Shown here: positions 26,047 to 36,353 of the stretch, in pieces
How the letters are laid out: every line of letters begins with the position of its first letter
Numbering within the stretch: position 1 is the first letter of the stretch
Assembly: GCF_001469165.1 (NCBI RefSeq)
Contig: NZ_JABX01000023.1
Location: 1-64,000 of the forward strand
Direction of reading: 5' to 3'
DNA from: Thiohalocapsa sp. ML1
Lineage (GTDB): Bacteria > Pseudomonadota > Gammaproteobacteria > Chromatiales > Chromatiaceae
DNA length: 64,000 nucleotides
Notes under the pieces: generated by a model
The model's database searches: none
The model's input: the letters and a program-made list of their open reading frames with translations, nothing else
What the model was told of the DNA's origin: nothing
Program-made: the position numbers and the translations under genes

Positions 26047-27108
26047 ATGTCCGTTATCACGCTCTCGCCCGTTGCCAATGATCTGACCCACGCGCTGATC
26101 CCCGACACGTCGCCCGCAGCCTTCGGGCACAGCCACGCCAAGCCGCGGTCGCGCCGCGTCGCGCATGCAGTGCCGCAAACAGTCGGTGCCGACCTGCGCT
26201 TCAGCGGCCACTGGTTCGAGATCCTGTCTGATCTGACGCTGCTCGGGCGCGTCGGGCTTGATCTCGGCACCGACAACGTCCGCTTCCATCAGGAGTTGTC
26301 GCTGGCGGGGCTGCGCGTCGACGGCCCGCTCGCGACACTGTCCGGCCGGACGCATGCACTGCGGCTCCTGCTCGGGCGCTGCCATGCGCTGGCGGCGTCC
26401 CCGGCGCGCGATGCCCTTGAGCTGCAGGACGACCTGGGTCGGCCGCAGCTCAAGCTCACGGCCGCGATGGCAGAGGACGCGCGGCTCTGGACCATTGTGC
26501 TCGGCGGCATTTTCGGCGCGGCCGAGCGCGTGGTGCCGCTGTGCGAGCCGGCCAAGGCGCCTGCCCTGACAGCGCTGACCAGCCATCCCCTCGGCGTCAT
26601 CCAGGCGCTGTGCGACGACACCGCCGACGCCCCCGGCTTTCGCGACACCGCCGAGCTCACGGGTCAGCTCGCGCTGGCGCCGGCGCGGCTGCATCGCGAG
26701 GCCGAGGCCGGCACCGCGAGCGCGATCGCCGTGGATCCGGCGCTCGTCCCCTGCGCCCTGCGCTCGCTGTGCGAGGAGATGCTGCCCATCGTCGTCACCG
26801 CCGGCTCGGATGCCCTGGTGCTGCGGCGCGCGGGGGCCTTCCATGCCTTCGACACGGAGGGGGGCCGAGCATGGATCAAGGGCGACGCGGCGCGCTTCGA
26901 GCTGGACCTCGCCGCCATCGACAGCGCCTGGGTCACGGGCCGGCGGGGCACATCGCGGGAGCTCCGGCTCTACGACGCCGACGGCCGCGCGCTGGCGGTG
27001 CTGGCGGCGGTGCCCTCCGCCTGCCGGGACAAGCCCGGCCCGAACTGCTGCGGCTGCGGCGGCGAGCCGCGCTTCTGGCGCTCCCTGATGAACGCGTTGA
27101 CGAGCTGA
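26047..27108 (+). CDS. HemS/ChuS-like haem-handling protein
   Basis: 353 residues, the length of two-lobed HemS/HmuS haem-degrading or haem-carrying proteins. The N-lobe block LLGRVGLDLGTDNVRFHQ parallels LGRVMALTRNExAVHE; LWTIVLGG parallels the FD-G-A-HK strand region less well. The C-lobe is clearer: LPIVVTAGSDALVLRRAG, then SAWVTGRRGTSRELRLYDADGRAL, as in HemS. The tail has an extra CCGCGG. ATG 26047 has a GAGGAGA ribosome site 7 bp before it. It is monocistronic behind a Fur-like palindrome. No haem ABC importer is adjacent, so cytoplasmic haem must arrive by another route. Strongly diverged; activity is uncertain. Confidence 0.65.
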   Translation: MSVITLSPVANDLTHALIPDTSPAAFGHSHAKPRSRRVAHAVPQTVGADLRFSGHWFEILSDLTLLGRVGLDLGTDNVRFHQELSLAGLRVDGPLATLSGRTHALRLLLGRCHALAASPARDALELQDDLGRPQLKLTAAMAEDARLWTIVLGGIFGAAERVVPLCEPAKAPALTALTSHPLGVIQALCDDTADAPGFRDTAELTGQLALAPARLHREAEAGTASAIAVDPALVPCALRSLCEEMLPIVVTAGSDALVLRRAGAFHAFDTEGGRAWIKGDAARFELDLAAIDSAWVTGRRGTSRELRLYDADGRALAVLAAVPSACRDKPGPNCCGCGGEPRFWRSLMNALTS

Positions 27109-27289
27109 GCCGGCCGGACGCGGTCAAGTCAGCGCGGCGCCCGGGTGGCGGCGCGGTTGCGCCGCCGCCGTCGGGCGTTGCGGTCCCGGCCGGCTCGGGC
27201 GCTGAGCCGTGCGGGGCCCGAGCGGGTGGGCTGATGCGGGCCGCTTGGCGGTTCCTTGCGCAACCAAGCCAAATCGGAAGAACAGGCAC

Positions 27290-27380
27290 GGCGCCGTCAT
27301 GCCTCCGGGTTCCGCCACCAGCAGCGAGTCTTGCCATGACCGCTGCCCCGCGCGATCGTCTCGCCGACGCCACCACGCAT
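27290..27380 (+). pseudogene. Duplicated 5' fragment of the DUF255 gene
   Basis: This stretch closely matches 29100-29200: AACAGGCACGGCGCCGTCAT here against AAGCAGGCGCGGCGCCGTCAT there, then CCGCCACCA and TTGCCATGACCGCTGCCCCG. It encodes TAAPRDRLADATTH, a copy of the N-terminus of the thioredoxin-domain protein ([14 protein letters not shown]) at 29165, and stops matching near 27380. It is a duplicated or left-behind gene start, without a downstream reading frame of its own. Confidence 0.7.
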
Positions 27381-27396
27381 TCTCCGCGGACAAGGG

Positions 27397-28050
27397 GTGG
27401 GGCCGGGTCATTGCCGGGTTGCGGGATCTGGCCCGGGCGGATGGCCCGAACAAGAGCAAGCGCGGCTGTCAAAGGGCAGGGGCATCGAGATCATCAAGCG
27501 CTGGTTCGCGGACGAGGATCATCAGGGCGAGACCGAGCTCGCCGTCATTGCCGCCAAGCTGAACGCGGGCTTCAAGAAGCTCGCAGCCGCGATGCGCAAG
27601 GGCGCAGTGATCCTGACGGACGTGCCGGAGGTGCGCGGCGACACCGCGAGCACCATCTGGCTGTCCGAGGCCGCGGCTGCACCGGGTTCCGCGGCGACCG
27701 ACAGGATTCGGGTGGTCTATATCGAGAGCGCCTTTTGCGCCGACCAGAACGTCCTGTCAGGCAAGAAGAATTGGACGCGCATCCTGGTTCACGAGATGTC
27801 CCATGTCGAATTGGGCACAGACGATCATCGCTATGCCCACAACGCGCTGGGTATGAAGCCCGACAAGCACAACCTCAGCACCGCCACCTGTCTCGACAAC
27901 GCCGAGAGCTGGGCGTTCTTTGCCGCCGACTGTGCGGGCAACCTTGATGATGGCATCCGTGGCACCGTCCTTAAGGCGATTTCTGTCAAAAAACATACCG
28001 CCTGGCTTGTCTTTTCGCCCGCCTTCTGCGTCGCGGCAGCGGGTGCATAG
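27397..28050 (+). CDS. M35-like (deuterolysin/peptidyl-Lys type) metalloprotease domain, start uncertain
   Basis: About 217 residues if started at GTG 27397, which is not convincing. ILVHEMSHVELGTDDHRYAH is an Asp-zincin motif (HExxH plus GTxDxxY) as in M35 lysine-specific metallo-endopeptidases, and LDNAESWAFFAAD matches their NADSYAxFA block. IEIIKRWFADED resembles the start of the M35 domain. No signal peptide is present, although family members are exported. The upstream sequence is the DUF255 duplicate, so the original 5' end was probably lost in a rearrangement. The last 26 or so residues lie inside the MITE-like palindrome and look unrelated to the family. Likely damaged at both ends. 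Confidence 0.6.
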   Translation: MGPGHCRVAGSGPGGWPEQEQARLSKGRGIEIIKRWFADEDHQGETELAVIAAKLNAGFKKLAAAMRKGAVILTDVPEVRGDTASTIWLSEAAAAPGSAATDRIRVVYIESAFCADQNVLSGKKNWTRILVHEMSHVELGTDDHRYAHNALGMKPDKHNLSTATCLDNAESWAFFAADCAGNLDDGIRGTVLKAISVKKHTAWLVFSPAFCVAAAGA

Positions 28051-28136
28051 TTCCACTATGCACCCGCTGCCGCTCCTTGAAGGCAGACGAAAATCCTGCG
28101 CCATTCGGTACGTTTTTTTCCGGCAATCGCCTAAGT
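27970..28136. mobile_element. MITE-like element, long imperfect palindrome
   Basis: The two halves are inverted copies of about 80 bp around a 5-nt centre. The central 18 bp are perfect (28033-28050 against 28056-28073). The outer parts match with scattered changes, for example AAGGCGATTTCTG at 27973 against CCGGCAATCGCCT ending at 28132. The ends read CTTAAGGCGA and TCGCCTAAG. No transposase is inside. The left half forms the 3' end of the M35-like gene including its stop codon; the right half overlaps the frame leading into the next gene. The size and full-length palindromy fit a small non-autonomous element. Confidence 0.65.
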
Positions 28137-28181
28137 GATCCCCTGCGCCCGTTCGGCGCGGCCAGCCTCGGCGCAGTTCTC

Positions 28182-28583
28182 ATGCTTTTCGCGCCGGCGT
28201 GCGAGGCCGACGGCCCGCCCCCGCCGGCTCCAGTTGCACAGGAGAGGCCCATGTCGGGTTTAATGGCGAGTCGCCCTCGGGCGCCCCAAGTACCTCCGGT
28301 AACCATCGGCGGCGTCCGCTACGAGCCGACGGCGCAGACCGCCACACCTGGCCCCGAGCACGCCCCTGGCGTGCTCGGGGCCTATGATGCGGCCTCGGGC
28401 GCCAGACTCTGGACCCTTGAGGTCTATGGCCAGCAGATCGATTCCCGGCTGGAGCGGGACGTGCAGGAGGATCATTTCCAGAGCCTGGAGGCGACCCCGG
28501 ACGGCAAGCTGCTGATCGTCACAGAAACCGGCCGGCGCTACGAGGTCGACCCCACGACGCGAGGCGTTCGCGCCCTCCCCTAG
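28182..28583 (+). CDS. Hypothetical exported protein, start uncertain
   Basis: 133 residues if started at ATG 28182. The frame is open back to 28077, where it runs into the MITE-like element, so the true start may have been lost. Residues just before and after 28182 (AASLGAVLMLFAPACEADGPP) look like the end of a lipoprotein-type signal sequence with Cys. A Pro-rich spacer and a compact domain follow: PPVTIGGVRYEPT, then LGAYDAASGARLWTLEVYGQQ and EATPDGKLLIVTETGRRYEVDP. The latter resembles one or two blades of a PQQ-like repeat. No named family recognised. Confidence 0.5.
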   Translation: MLFAPACEADGPPPPAPVAQERPMSGLMASRPRAPQVPPVTIGGVRYEPTAQTATPGPEHAPGVLGAYDAASGARLWTLEVYGQQIDSRLERDVQEDHFQSLEATPDGKLLIVTETGRRYEVDPTTRGVRALP

Positions 28584-29164
28584 GGCGCGCCGGCCGCGCC
28601 GCGCTGCTGCGGTCGCCACCGGCGGCCTGCCGCCGCGCGAGCGGAGTCCCCGCCGCGACTCGGCGCTCCAGCCGTTGCACGGTGAGATCTGACGCCGGTC
28701 GTCCTGATCTGACATGATGCGAACCATGAGCCGACCAAGGCCGCGGATGTCGATAAGGCGACCGAGCCTACAGACATGACCACGCCATCCGTCACCCCTG
28801 ATCTGCCCGATCTTGCGGAATGCCGGGCTTCCTTGCCCATGCAGGCGGTCAGCGCTGGCGATTTCTGTCGGGGGATGCGCGAGCAGGATCGTTGTTGATG
28901 CTCATCGCCTGCGTCATCCTGCGTCTGGACGAGCGACTGGTCAAAGCCGGTCAGCAGTTGGGAATCGCAGCGGTTTGTCTGCGGTCGGAGACATCGACGG
29001 ATAACGACGGCTAACGGATACGGATCAGACCTTGATGCGCGTCGCGGCCGGCCGAGCACTCCGGGGCCGGTGGTACGCCGCGAGGCGACGCCGTGGTTCG
29101 GGTTGGAAAAGCAGGCGCGGCGCCGTCATGCTCCCTGGCTCAGCCGCCACCAACGAGCCCTGCC
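28584..29164. other. Gap with degenerate coding remnants
   Basis: About 580 bp. A 40-codon frame at 28776 (MTTPSVTPDLPDLAECRASL) and a frame-shifted piece near 28900 (LRLDERLVKAGQQLGIAA) look like broken coding sequence, the second faintly like the C-terminus of S1/P1-type nucleases. The last 65 bp before 29165 are the sequence shared with 27290-27380. No intact gene is supported. Confidence 0.4.
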
Positions 29165-31219
29165 ATGAACGCTGCCCCGCGCAATCGCCTCGCCGACGCC
29201 ACCAGCCCGTACCTTGAGCAGCACGCCGGCAACCCCGTCGACTGGTGGCCCTGGGGCGAGGCGGCGCTGACCCTTGCCCGGGATCAGGACAAGCCGATCC
29301 TGCTCTCCATCGGCTACTCCGCCTGCCACTGGTGCCACGTCATGGCGCACGAGTCCTTTGAGGACCCGGCGACGGCCGAGGTCATGAACCGGCTCTACGT
29401 CAACATCAAGGTGGACCGGGAGGAGCGCCCGGACTTAGATCGCATTTACCAGACCGCGCACCAGTTGCTGGCCCAACGGCCGGGCGGCTGGCCGCTGACG
29501 GTGTTCCTGACGCCGGACGACCTGCGCCCCTTCTTTGCCGGCACCTATTTTCCGAAGGCGCCGCGGCACGGGCTGCCGGCCTTCACCGAGCTGCTCGCGA
29601 GCATCGAGCAGGCCTACCGCGAGCAACGCGACGCCATCCGCACGCAGAACGACTCGCTGATGGCCGCGCTCGCGTCGCTGGAGCCCGAAGCCGCCGCCGA
29701 GGTGCCGGACACCGCGCCGCTGGACGGCGCGCGCCGGCAGCTCGCGGGCAGCTTCGACGCGGCGCGCGGCGGCTTCGGCGGTGCACCGAAGTTCCCGCAT
29801 CCGACCAATCTGGAGCTGCTGTTCCGCCACTGGGCGGCGACCGCCGCCGATGGCGTGCCGGACCAGCAGGCGCTGCACATGGCCCGTTTCACGCTGGAGC
29901 GCATGATCCGCGGCGGCATGAACGACCAGCTCGCCGGCGGCTTCTGCCGCTACAGCGTCGACGACGACTGGATGATCCCGCACTTCGAGAAGATGCTCTA
30001 CGACAACGGCCCACTGCTCGCGCTCTGCTGCGATGCCTGGGCCATCACCGGCGAACCGGTGTTCCGCGATGCCGCCGCCGCGACGGCCGACTGGGTCATC
30101 AACGAGATGCAAGGCCCGGACGGCGGCTATTACAGCAGCCTGGACGCCGACAGCGAGGGCGAGGAAGGGCGCTTCTACGTCTGGGACCGCGATGAGATCG
30201 CGGCCCTCTTGACGCCGGCGGAGCTGGCCTTCGTCACCCCTCTGTACGGGCTGGACCGGCCGCCCAACTTCGACGGCCGCTGGAATCTGCACCAGTACCA
30301 GACCCCCGAGGCCGTCGGCGCCGCCCAGGGGATGACGCCGGAGCAAGCCGCGGCGCTGCTCAGCTCGGCCAAGGCAAAGCTGCTCGCGGCCCGAGCATCG
30401 CGTGTCCGGCCCGGCCGGGACGAGAAGGTGCTCACGAGCTGGAACGCCCTCATGATCAAGGGCATGGCGCGCGCGGCGCGGACGCTGCAACGCCCCGACC
30501 TGCTCGACTCCGCCGAGCGGGCGCTCGGCTGCATCCGCAGCACGCTGTGGCGCGACGGCCGGCTGCTCGCGACCTGCAAGCACGGCCGCGCCCATCTCAG
30601 CGCCTATCTCGATGACTATGCGCTGCTGCTCGATGCGCTCCTGGAGCTGCTGCAGGTGCGCTGGCGCCGGGCGGACCTGGACTGGGCCATCGCGCTCGCC
30701 GACGTGCTGATGGAGCAGTTCTTCGATGCCGAGGCGGGCGGCTTCTTCTTCACCGCCGCGGATCACGAGGCGCTGATCACGCGCCCGAAGCCGCTCGGCG
30801 ACGAGTCCATCCCGTCCGGCAACGGCGTCGCCGCGCATGCGCTGCAACGGCTCGGGCACCTGCTCGGCGAGCATCGCTGGCTGGACGCCGCCGCGGCGAC
30901 GTTGCGCTTCGCGGCTGAGCCCATGCGCCGCGTGCCCTACGCGCATGCGACGCTGCTGGCGGCGCTGGATGAGCATCACACGCCGCCTGAGACCATCGTC
31001 ATCCGCGCCGACCCGCTGTCGCTCTCTGACTGGCAGGCCGCGGCGCAGCAGGGCTACCGGCCGCGGCGGCTGGTGCTGCCGATCCCGGCCGACGTCGGCG
31101 ACCTGCCCGGCAGCCTGGCCGCCATGGTGCCGCGGGCGGATGCCGGCGCGCTCGCCTATCGCTGCCGCGGCACCCACTGCGAGCCGCCGATCATGAACCT
31201 CAGCAGCTTGGCGGACTGA
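29165..31219 (+). CDS. Thioredoxin-domain (DUF255, YyaL-type) protein
   Basis: 684 residues, normal for the YyaL/spermatogenesis-associated-20 family. The N-terminal thioredoxin-like domain has [22 protein letters not shown] with the CHWC pair, preceded by [17 protein letters not shown]. The remainder is an (alpha/alpha)6-barrel resembling N-acylglucosamine epimerases: [44 protein letters not shown] and [22 protein letters not shown] 29165 follows the family N-terminus ([18 protein letters not shown]). The reaction is not established for the family. The 5' end has a partial copy at 27290. Confidence 0.9.
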   Translation: MNAAPRNRLADATSPYLEQHAGNPVDWWPWGEAALTLARDQDKPILLSIGYSACHWCHVMAHESFEDPATAEVMNRLYVNIKVDREERPDLDRIYQTAHQLLAQRPGGWPLTVFLTPDDLRPFFAGTYFPKAPRHGLPAFTELLASIEQAYREQRDAIRTQNDSLMAALASLEPEAAAEVPDTAPLDGARRQLAGSFDAARGGFGGAPKFPHPTNLELLFRHWAATAADGVPDQQALHMARFTLERMIRGGMNDQLAGGFCRYSVDDDWMIPHFEKMLYDNGPLLALCCDAWAITGEPVFRDAAAATADWVINEMQGPDGGYYSSLDADSEGEEGRFYVWDRDEIAALLTPAELAFVTPLYGLDRPPNFDGRWNLHQYQTPEAVGAAQGMTPEQAAALLSSAKAKLLAARASRVRPGRDEKVLTSWNALMIKGMARAARTLQRPDLLDSAERALGCIRSTLWRDGRLLATCKHGRAHLSAYLDDYALLLDALLELLQVRWRRADLDWAIALADVLMEQFFDAEAGGFFFTAADHEALITRPKPLGDESIPSGNGVAAHALQRLGHLLGEHRWLDAAAATLRFAAEPMRRVPYAHATLLAALDEHHTPPETIVIRADPLSLSDWQAAAQQGYRPRRLVLPIPADVGDLPGSLAAMVPRADAGALAYRCRGTHCEPPIMNLSSLAD

Positions 31220-31253
31220 GCGCGGGGGCGGCTGAGCTGCCGCGCAAAAAAGA

Positions 31254-31278
31254 AGCCCCCGGGCATCCTGCCCGGGGG
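31254..31278. terminator. Strong GC hairpin after the DUF255 gene
   Basis: Perfect 11-bp stem GCCCCCGGGCA-TCC-TGCCCGGGGGC, 35 bp after the stop, preceded by AAAAAAGAA. Read on the minus strand it has a T-run, on the plus strand it does not, so it is a textbook terminator only for minus-strand transcripts, yet both neighbours are plus-strand genes. It probably still ends or stabilises the DUF255 transcript. Confidence 0.55.
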
Positions 31279-31572
31279 CCGACGTCGCCATTGGTTGAGT
31301 GGGTCCGAGGCCTGCACGTCCGTTCGCGTGAGTCCGTTCCGATGCGTTCCTTGCCGTTGCATCCATGCCGGCGACAGGGTTAGTTTCGCCCAGAATACGC
31401 CCTACGTTTGTGGCTTATTACCGCCGCGCGCTGTAGGAATCGGACTACACTGACGCTCGCGGCGCGCGGCCGCTGGGGCTGCCCCGACAGAGCCCGTGCC
31501 GCAGGACCGCCGTGCCGATGCGTCTTCCGATCTATCGCCGCGCATTTCTTGTCCACCACCTTTGCTCAGCGC

Positions 31573-32550
31573 ATGCACGACTCCAACCGGCCCGACCCGC
31601 TGTTTCCGCCCATCTCGCCCTATGTCACGCACCGCCTGGATGTTGGCGATGGGCATCGCCTGTACATCGAGGAATGCGGCAACCCCGACGGCCTGCCGGC
31701 CGTGTTCCTGCACGGCGGTCCCGGCGCCGGCTGCGGGCCGACGCACCGGCGCTTCTTCGACCCCATGCGCTGGCGGCTGGTGTTGTTCGATCAGCGCGGC
31801 AGCGGGCGCTCGACCCCGCACGCGGGGCTCGACGCCAACACCACCTGGCACCTCGTCGCCGACCTGGAGCGCATCCGCGAGCACCTCGGCATCGAGCGCT
31901 GGCTCGTGTTCGGCGGCTCCTGGGGCTCGACGCTCGCACTCGCGTATGCCGAGACCCACCCGGAGCGGGTCAGCGCGCTGGTGCTGCGCGGCATCTTCCT
32001 GTGCCGTCCGTGGGAGATCCGCTGGTTCTACCAGCACGGCGCGCACCTGCTCTTTCCGGACTATTGGCAGGATTTCCTGGCGCCGATCCCGGCGGCCGAG
32101 CGCGATGATCTGGTGCAGGCCTATCACCGCCGCCTCACCGGCAGCGACGCGGCAGAGCTGCGCCGCGCGGCGCTGGCCTGGTCCATCTGGGAGGGGCGCT
32201 GCGCGACGCTGCTGCCGGACGCGGGCGTGCGCGGCGCCTTCTCGGACGATCACGTGGCGCTGAGCCTCGCGCGCATCGAATGCCACTACTTCGTCAATGA
32301 CGCCTTTCTGGCGCCGGATCAGCTCATCCGCGACGCGCCCCGGCTCGCGGCCATCCCCGGCGTCATCGTGCACGGGCGCTACGACGCCATCTGCCCGCTC
32401 CAGTCCGCGTGGGAGCTGCATCAGGCCTGGCCGCAGGCGGACTTTCAGGTCATCGCCGACGCCGGCCACGCCGCCTTCGAGCCCGGCATCGCCGCCGCCT
32501 TGGTGGCCGCCACCAACGGCTTCGCGGACCGCCTCGCCGGCAGCCGATGA
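31573..32550 (+). CDS. pip: Proline iminopeptidase
   Basis: 325 residues, cytoplasmic alpha/beta-hydrolase of the S33 family that removes N-terminal proline. The oxyanion-hole block is [32 protein letters not shown] follows, the nucleophile elbow is [12 protein letters not shown], and the acid and base lie in [13 protein letters not shown] and [13 protein letters not shown] 31573 gives the standard N-terminus ([17 protein letters not shown]). The stop overlaps the start of dtd (ATGA), so the pair is co-translated. Confidence 0.95.
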   Translation: MHDSNRPDPLFPPISPYVTHRLDVGDGHRLYIEECGNPDGLPAVFLHGGPGAGCGPTHRRFFDPMRWRLVLFDQRGSGRSTPHAGLDANTTWHLVADLERIREHLGIERWLVFGGSWGSTLALAYAETHPERVSALVLRGIFLCRPWEIRWFYQHGAHLLFPDYWQDFLAPIPAAERDDLVQAYHRRLTGSDAAELRRAALAWSIWEGRCATLLPDAGVRGAFSDDHVALSLARIECHYFVNDAFLAPDQLIRDAPRLAAIPGVIVHGRYDAICPLQSAWELHQAWPQADFQVIADAGHAAFEPGIAAALVAATNGFADRLAGSR

Positions 32551-32984
32551 TCGGCCTATTGCAGCGCGTGTCCGCGGCGCAGGTGGTCGTGGACGGCGCC
32601 GTCGTGGGCGCCATCGGCCGCGGCCTGTTGGTGCTGGTGGGGGTGCAGCAGGGCGACGACACCGCCCGCGCCGACCGGCTGCTGGAGCGCCTGCTGGGCT
32701 ACCGCGTGTTTCCGGATGCCGCCGGCAAAATGAACCTGAGCCTCAAGGACATCGGCGGCGGGCTGCTCTTGGTGCCCCAGTTCACGCTCGCCGCCGACAC
32801 CCGCAAGGGCACCCGCGCGAGCTTCACGTCCGCCGCCGCGCCGGCAGACGCCGAGCGCCTCTTCGGTCACCTCATCGCGCGCGCCCATGCCGCGCATCCC
32901 GACGTCGCCACCGGCCGCTTCGGCGCCGACATGCAGGTCAGCCTCACCAACGACGGACCGGTGACCTTCTGGCTGGAGACCTGA
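32547..32984 (+). CDS. dtd: D-aminoacyl-tRNA deacylase
   Basis: 145 residues, the normal length. It hydrolyses D-aminoacyl-tRNAs in the cytoplasm. The N-terminus [16 protein letters not shown], the SQFTL-type motif as [15 protein letters not shown], and the C-terminal Gly-cisPro motif in [11 protein letters not shown] are all present. Overlaps pip by 4 bp. Confidence 0.96.
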   Translation: MIGLLQRVSAAQVVVDGAVVGAIGRGLLVLVGVQQGDDTARADRLLERLLGYRVFPDAAGKMNLSLKDIGGGLLLVPQFTLAADTRKGTRASFTSAAAPADAERLFGHLIARAHAAHPDVATGRFGADMQVSLTNDGPVTFWLET

Positions 32985-33017
32985 GAGCGGCCGGCGGCGC
33001 GGACAGGTCCGATGCCC

Positions 33018-33922
33018 TCAGCCCTGCGACGGTGCCTGGTCGCCTGCCAGGCGGTTTACCAGGCGGTTTACCAGGCGGGCGCGCAGCGCGATGAGCATGA
33101 GCACCAGCGGAAGCTCGACGAGGAAGAACAGCGTCGCGAACAGCACCAGCTTGACCTGGCCCAGGACCGCGGTCCCGATGATGGCGACCAGGGCCAGGTT
33201 GCGGATGCTGAGCTCGATCAGCAGGGTGAAGCGATCGCGGTCGGGGAGTCGCGCGAGGACCCCGATGAGCAGCCCGGCGGTCATGGCCAGTACGCAGAAG
33301 GGCAGTGCAACCGGGAGCGCGGCGCGCGTGGCGGCGGCCAGCCCGTCGCGCTGGTCGAACAGGATCATCGCCACCAGGGCTGCGATGCCGATGAGACTCA
33401 ATGCCCGCAGCGATGCGCGGCTGGCGCTGATCCGAGCCGGCATCCGCGCCCGCAAGCCCATCCCCAGACCCAGCGGGAACAGCATCATCAGCACCAATTG
33501 GCCGGCCATGCTGCCGACCAAGGTCGGCACCTGGTGCGACTCGTGCAGAAACAGGGACAAGCCGGCCGCGACCAGGGCCGGCATGGTGACCGGGGCGAGT
33601 AGCGTGGAGAGGGTGGTGAGGGTGACCGATAGGGCCACATTGCCCTTGCCAAGGTAGCAGAAGAAATTGGACATGGCCCCGCCGGGGCTGGCCGCGAGCA
33701 GGATCAGTCCCGCCATCACCCAGGGCTCCGGCCGCTGCACCCAGATCAGCAGGGCGGCGCAGGCCGGGAGCACCAGGAGCTGGCCCAGGGTCGCCACCGC
33801 AACCGCCCGCGGATAGCGCAGAACGCCGCGGAAGTCCCCGGGCGTCAGCTCCAGGCCGACGACCAACATCAACAGCCAGACCAGCGCGGGGATGGCGAGG
33901 TCGCTGATCGGGTCCAGGCCGT

Positions 33923-33926
<4 letters not shown>
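33018..33926 (-). CDS. Bile acid:sodium symporter (BASS) family transporter
   Basis: 302 residues, about nine or ten transmembrane helices. LMLVVGLELTPGDFRGVLRYPRAV and LLAASPGGAMSNFFCYLGKGNVALSVTLTT are the two BASS signatures; ELSIRNLALVAIIG matches the second core helix. The physiological substrate in bacteria is usually unknown. It overlaps the upstream sigma-54 regulator by 4 bp, so they form an operon. The C-terminus contains LVNRLVNRL, encoded by a 12-bp direct repeat (CAGGCGGTTTAC) at 33048-33072. Confidence 0.88.
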
Positions 33927-35572
<1,646 letters not shown>

Positions 35573-35749
35573 GTCTACCGAAACCCCTGGCTGCGAAGTC
35601 TCTCGTGCGCATTGCTGCGCGCCCCTAAGTGGCCCGCGGCGTCGCCTGCGCGCGGCGGCACCAAGCGCGCTTTGCACCGCATGGCGCGCTGTCCGCTGGA
35701 CGGCCGGTGGCGTGCAGCCGGCGTATGCGGCGGCGGGGCGGGCCGCTCA

Positions 35750-35776
35750 CGATATTTCGTGAATTCCGAAATATCG
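35750..35776. promoter_or_regulatory. Perfect 10-bp inverted repeat, likely activator site
   Basis: Arms CGATATTTCG (35750-35759) and CGAAATATCG (35767-35776) with a 7-nt spacer. It lies between the divergent sigma-54 regulator and the STAS gene, about 160 bp upstream of the candidate -24/-12 element. That distance suits an enhancer-type site. Confidence 0.65.
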
Positions 35777-35830
35777 GGGCTAAGGATAACTCTATTTCGT
35801 CATTTGCCGCGCTACTGCCGCCTACTGACG

Positions 35831-35849
35831 TGTCCGGTCTGAGCGGACA
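35831..35849. promoter_or_regulatory. Second inverted repeat, TGTCCG-N7-CGGACA
   Basis: Arms TGTCCG (35831-35836) and CGGACA (35844-35849), same 7-nt spacing as the palindrome at 35750 but different sequence. TGTC/GACA arms are common in sites for sigma-54 activators. Confidence 0.5.
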
Positions 35850-35911
35850 AGCTATCAGTTTTTCTTGTCAGAGCAGCCGCTTGCAGAGCAAGCGGTGGCT
35901 GATGAAAAAAT

Positions 35912-35927
35912 TGGCCGGCTTCCTGCT
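35912..35927 (+). promoter_or_regulatory. Candidate sigma-54 (-24/-12) promoter
   Basis: TGGCCGGCTTCCTGCT matches TGGCAC-N5-TTGCW at GG and GC with the required 10-bp gap, with a few off-consensus bases. Transcription would start near 35938, only a few bases before ATG 35941. Either the STAS message is nearly leaderless or its start lies further downstream. Confidence 0.45.
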
Positions 35928-35940
35928 CTATTGCTGAGTT

Positions 35941-36216
35941 ATGACCTTCCGGATCACTCGGCTGTTGGACGGGCAGACAACGGTCGTCAAGATCGATGGG
36001 CGGCTTGAAGTCGAAGGCCTCCCTGAGCTCGTGGTCGCCTGCGGTGACCCTGCCTCGGCGCCCATTCTGGACCTTGCGGGCGTGCGGCAGGCGGACGCGG
36101 CGGCCGTGGAGCTCCTGCGCCGGCTTGCAGCGGCCGGGGCCCGGCTTGCCGGCTGTCCTCCCTACCTGGCGCTGCGGCTCGGGGTGCCTGCCGCACCGGA
36201 TGGTCATGACGCGTGA
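35941..36216 (+). CDS. Small STAS-domain-like protein
   Basis: 91 residues. RLLDGQTTVVKIDGRLEVEGLPELVVAC followed by APILDLAGVRQADAAAVELLRRLAAAGARLAG fits a STAS fold (strand-helix pattern, LDLAGVxxxDxxxxxxL). In classical anti-sigma antagonists a Ser follows the Asp; here it is Ala (ADAAAV), so phosphorylation control is unlikely. It stands first after the sigma-54 control region and before the sulfatase. No clear ribosome site precedes ATG 35941. It may tune the regulator or membrane transport; this is inference. Confidence 0.6.
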   Translation: MTFRITRLLDGQTTVVKIDGRLEVEGLPELVVACGDPASAPILDLAGVRQADAAAVELLRRLAAAGARLAGCPPYLALRLGVPAAPDGHDA

Positions 36217-36291
36217 GATCCGACGCGTGAGATCGGACGCGTGAGATTGGACGCGTGAGATTGGACGCGTGAGATTGGACGCGTGAGATTC
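36208..36291. repeat. Six tandem 14-bp units between the STAS gene and the sulfatase
   Basis: The unit GACGCGTGAGATYN repeats six times without spacers (36208-36291); only the last two bases vary. The first unit supplies the STAS gene's last codons and stop. The run has an ACGCGT palindrome in every unit. It is not a CRISPR array because nothing separates the units. Confidence 0.9.
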
Positions 36292-36353
36292 AAGTAATCC
36301 GTGCGCCTGCGACGGCCGGCCACCCATCATTCATTTCGAGGAGAGACAATCCG

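Noticed and set aside
36208-36291. Possible CRISPR array
   Set aside because: The 14-bp units are contiguous, without spacers, and no cas gene is near.
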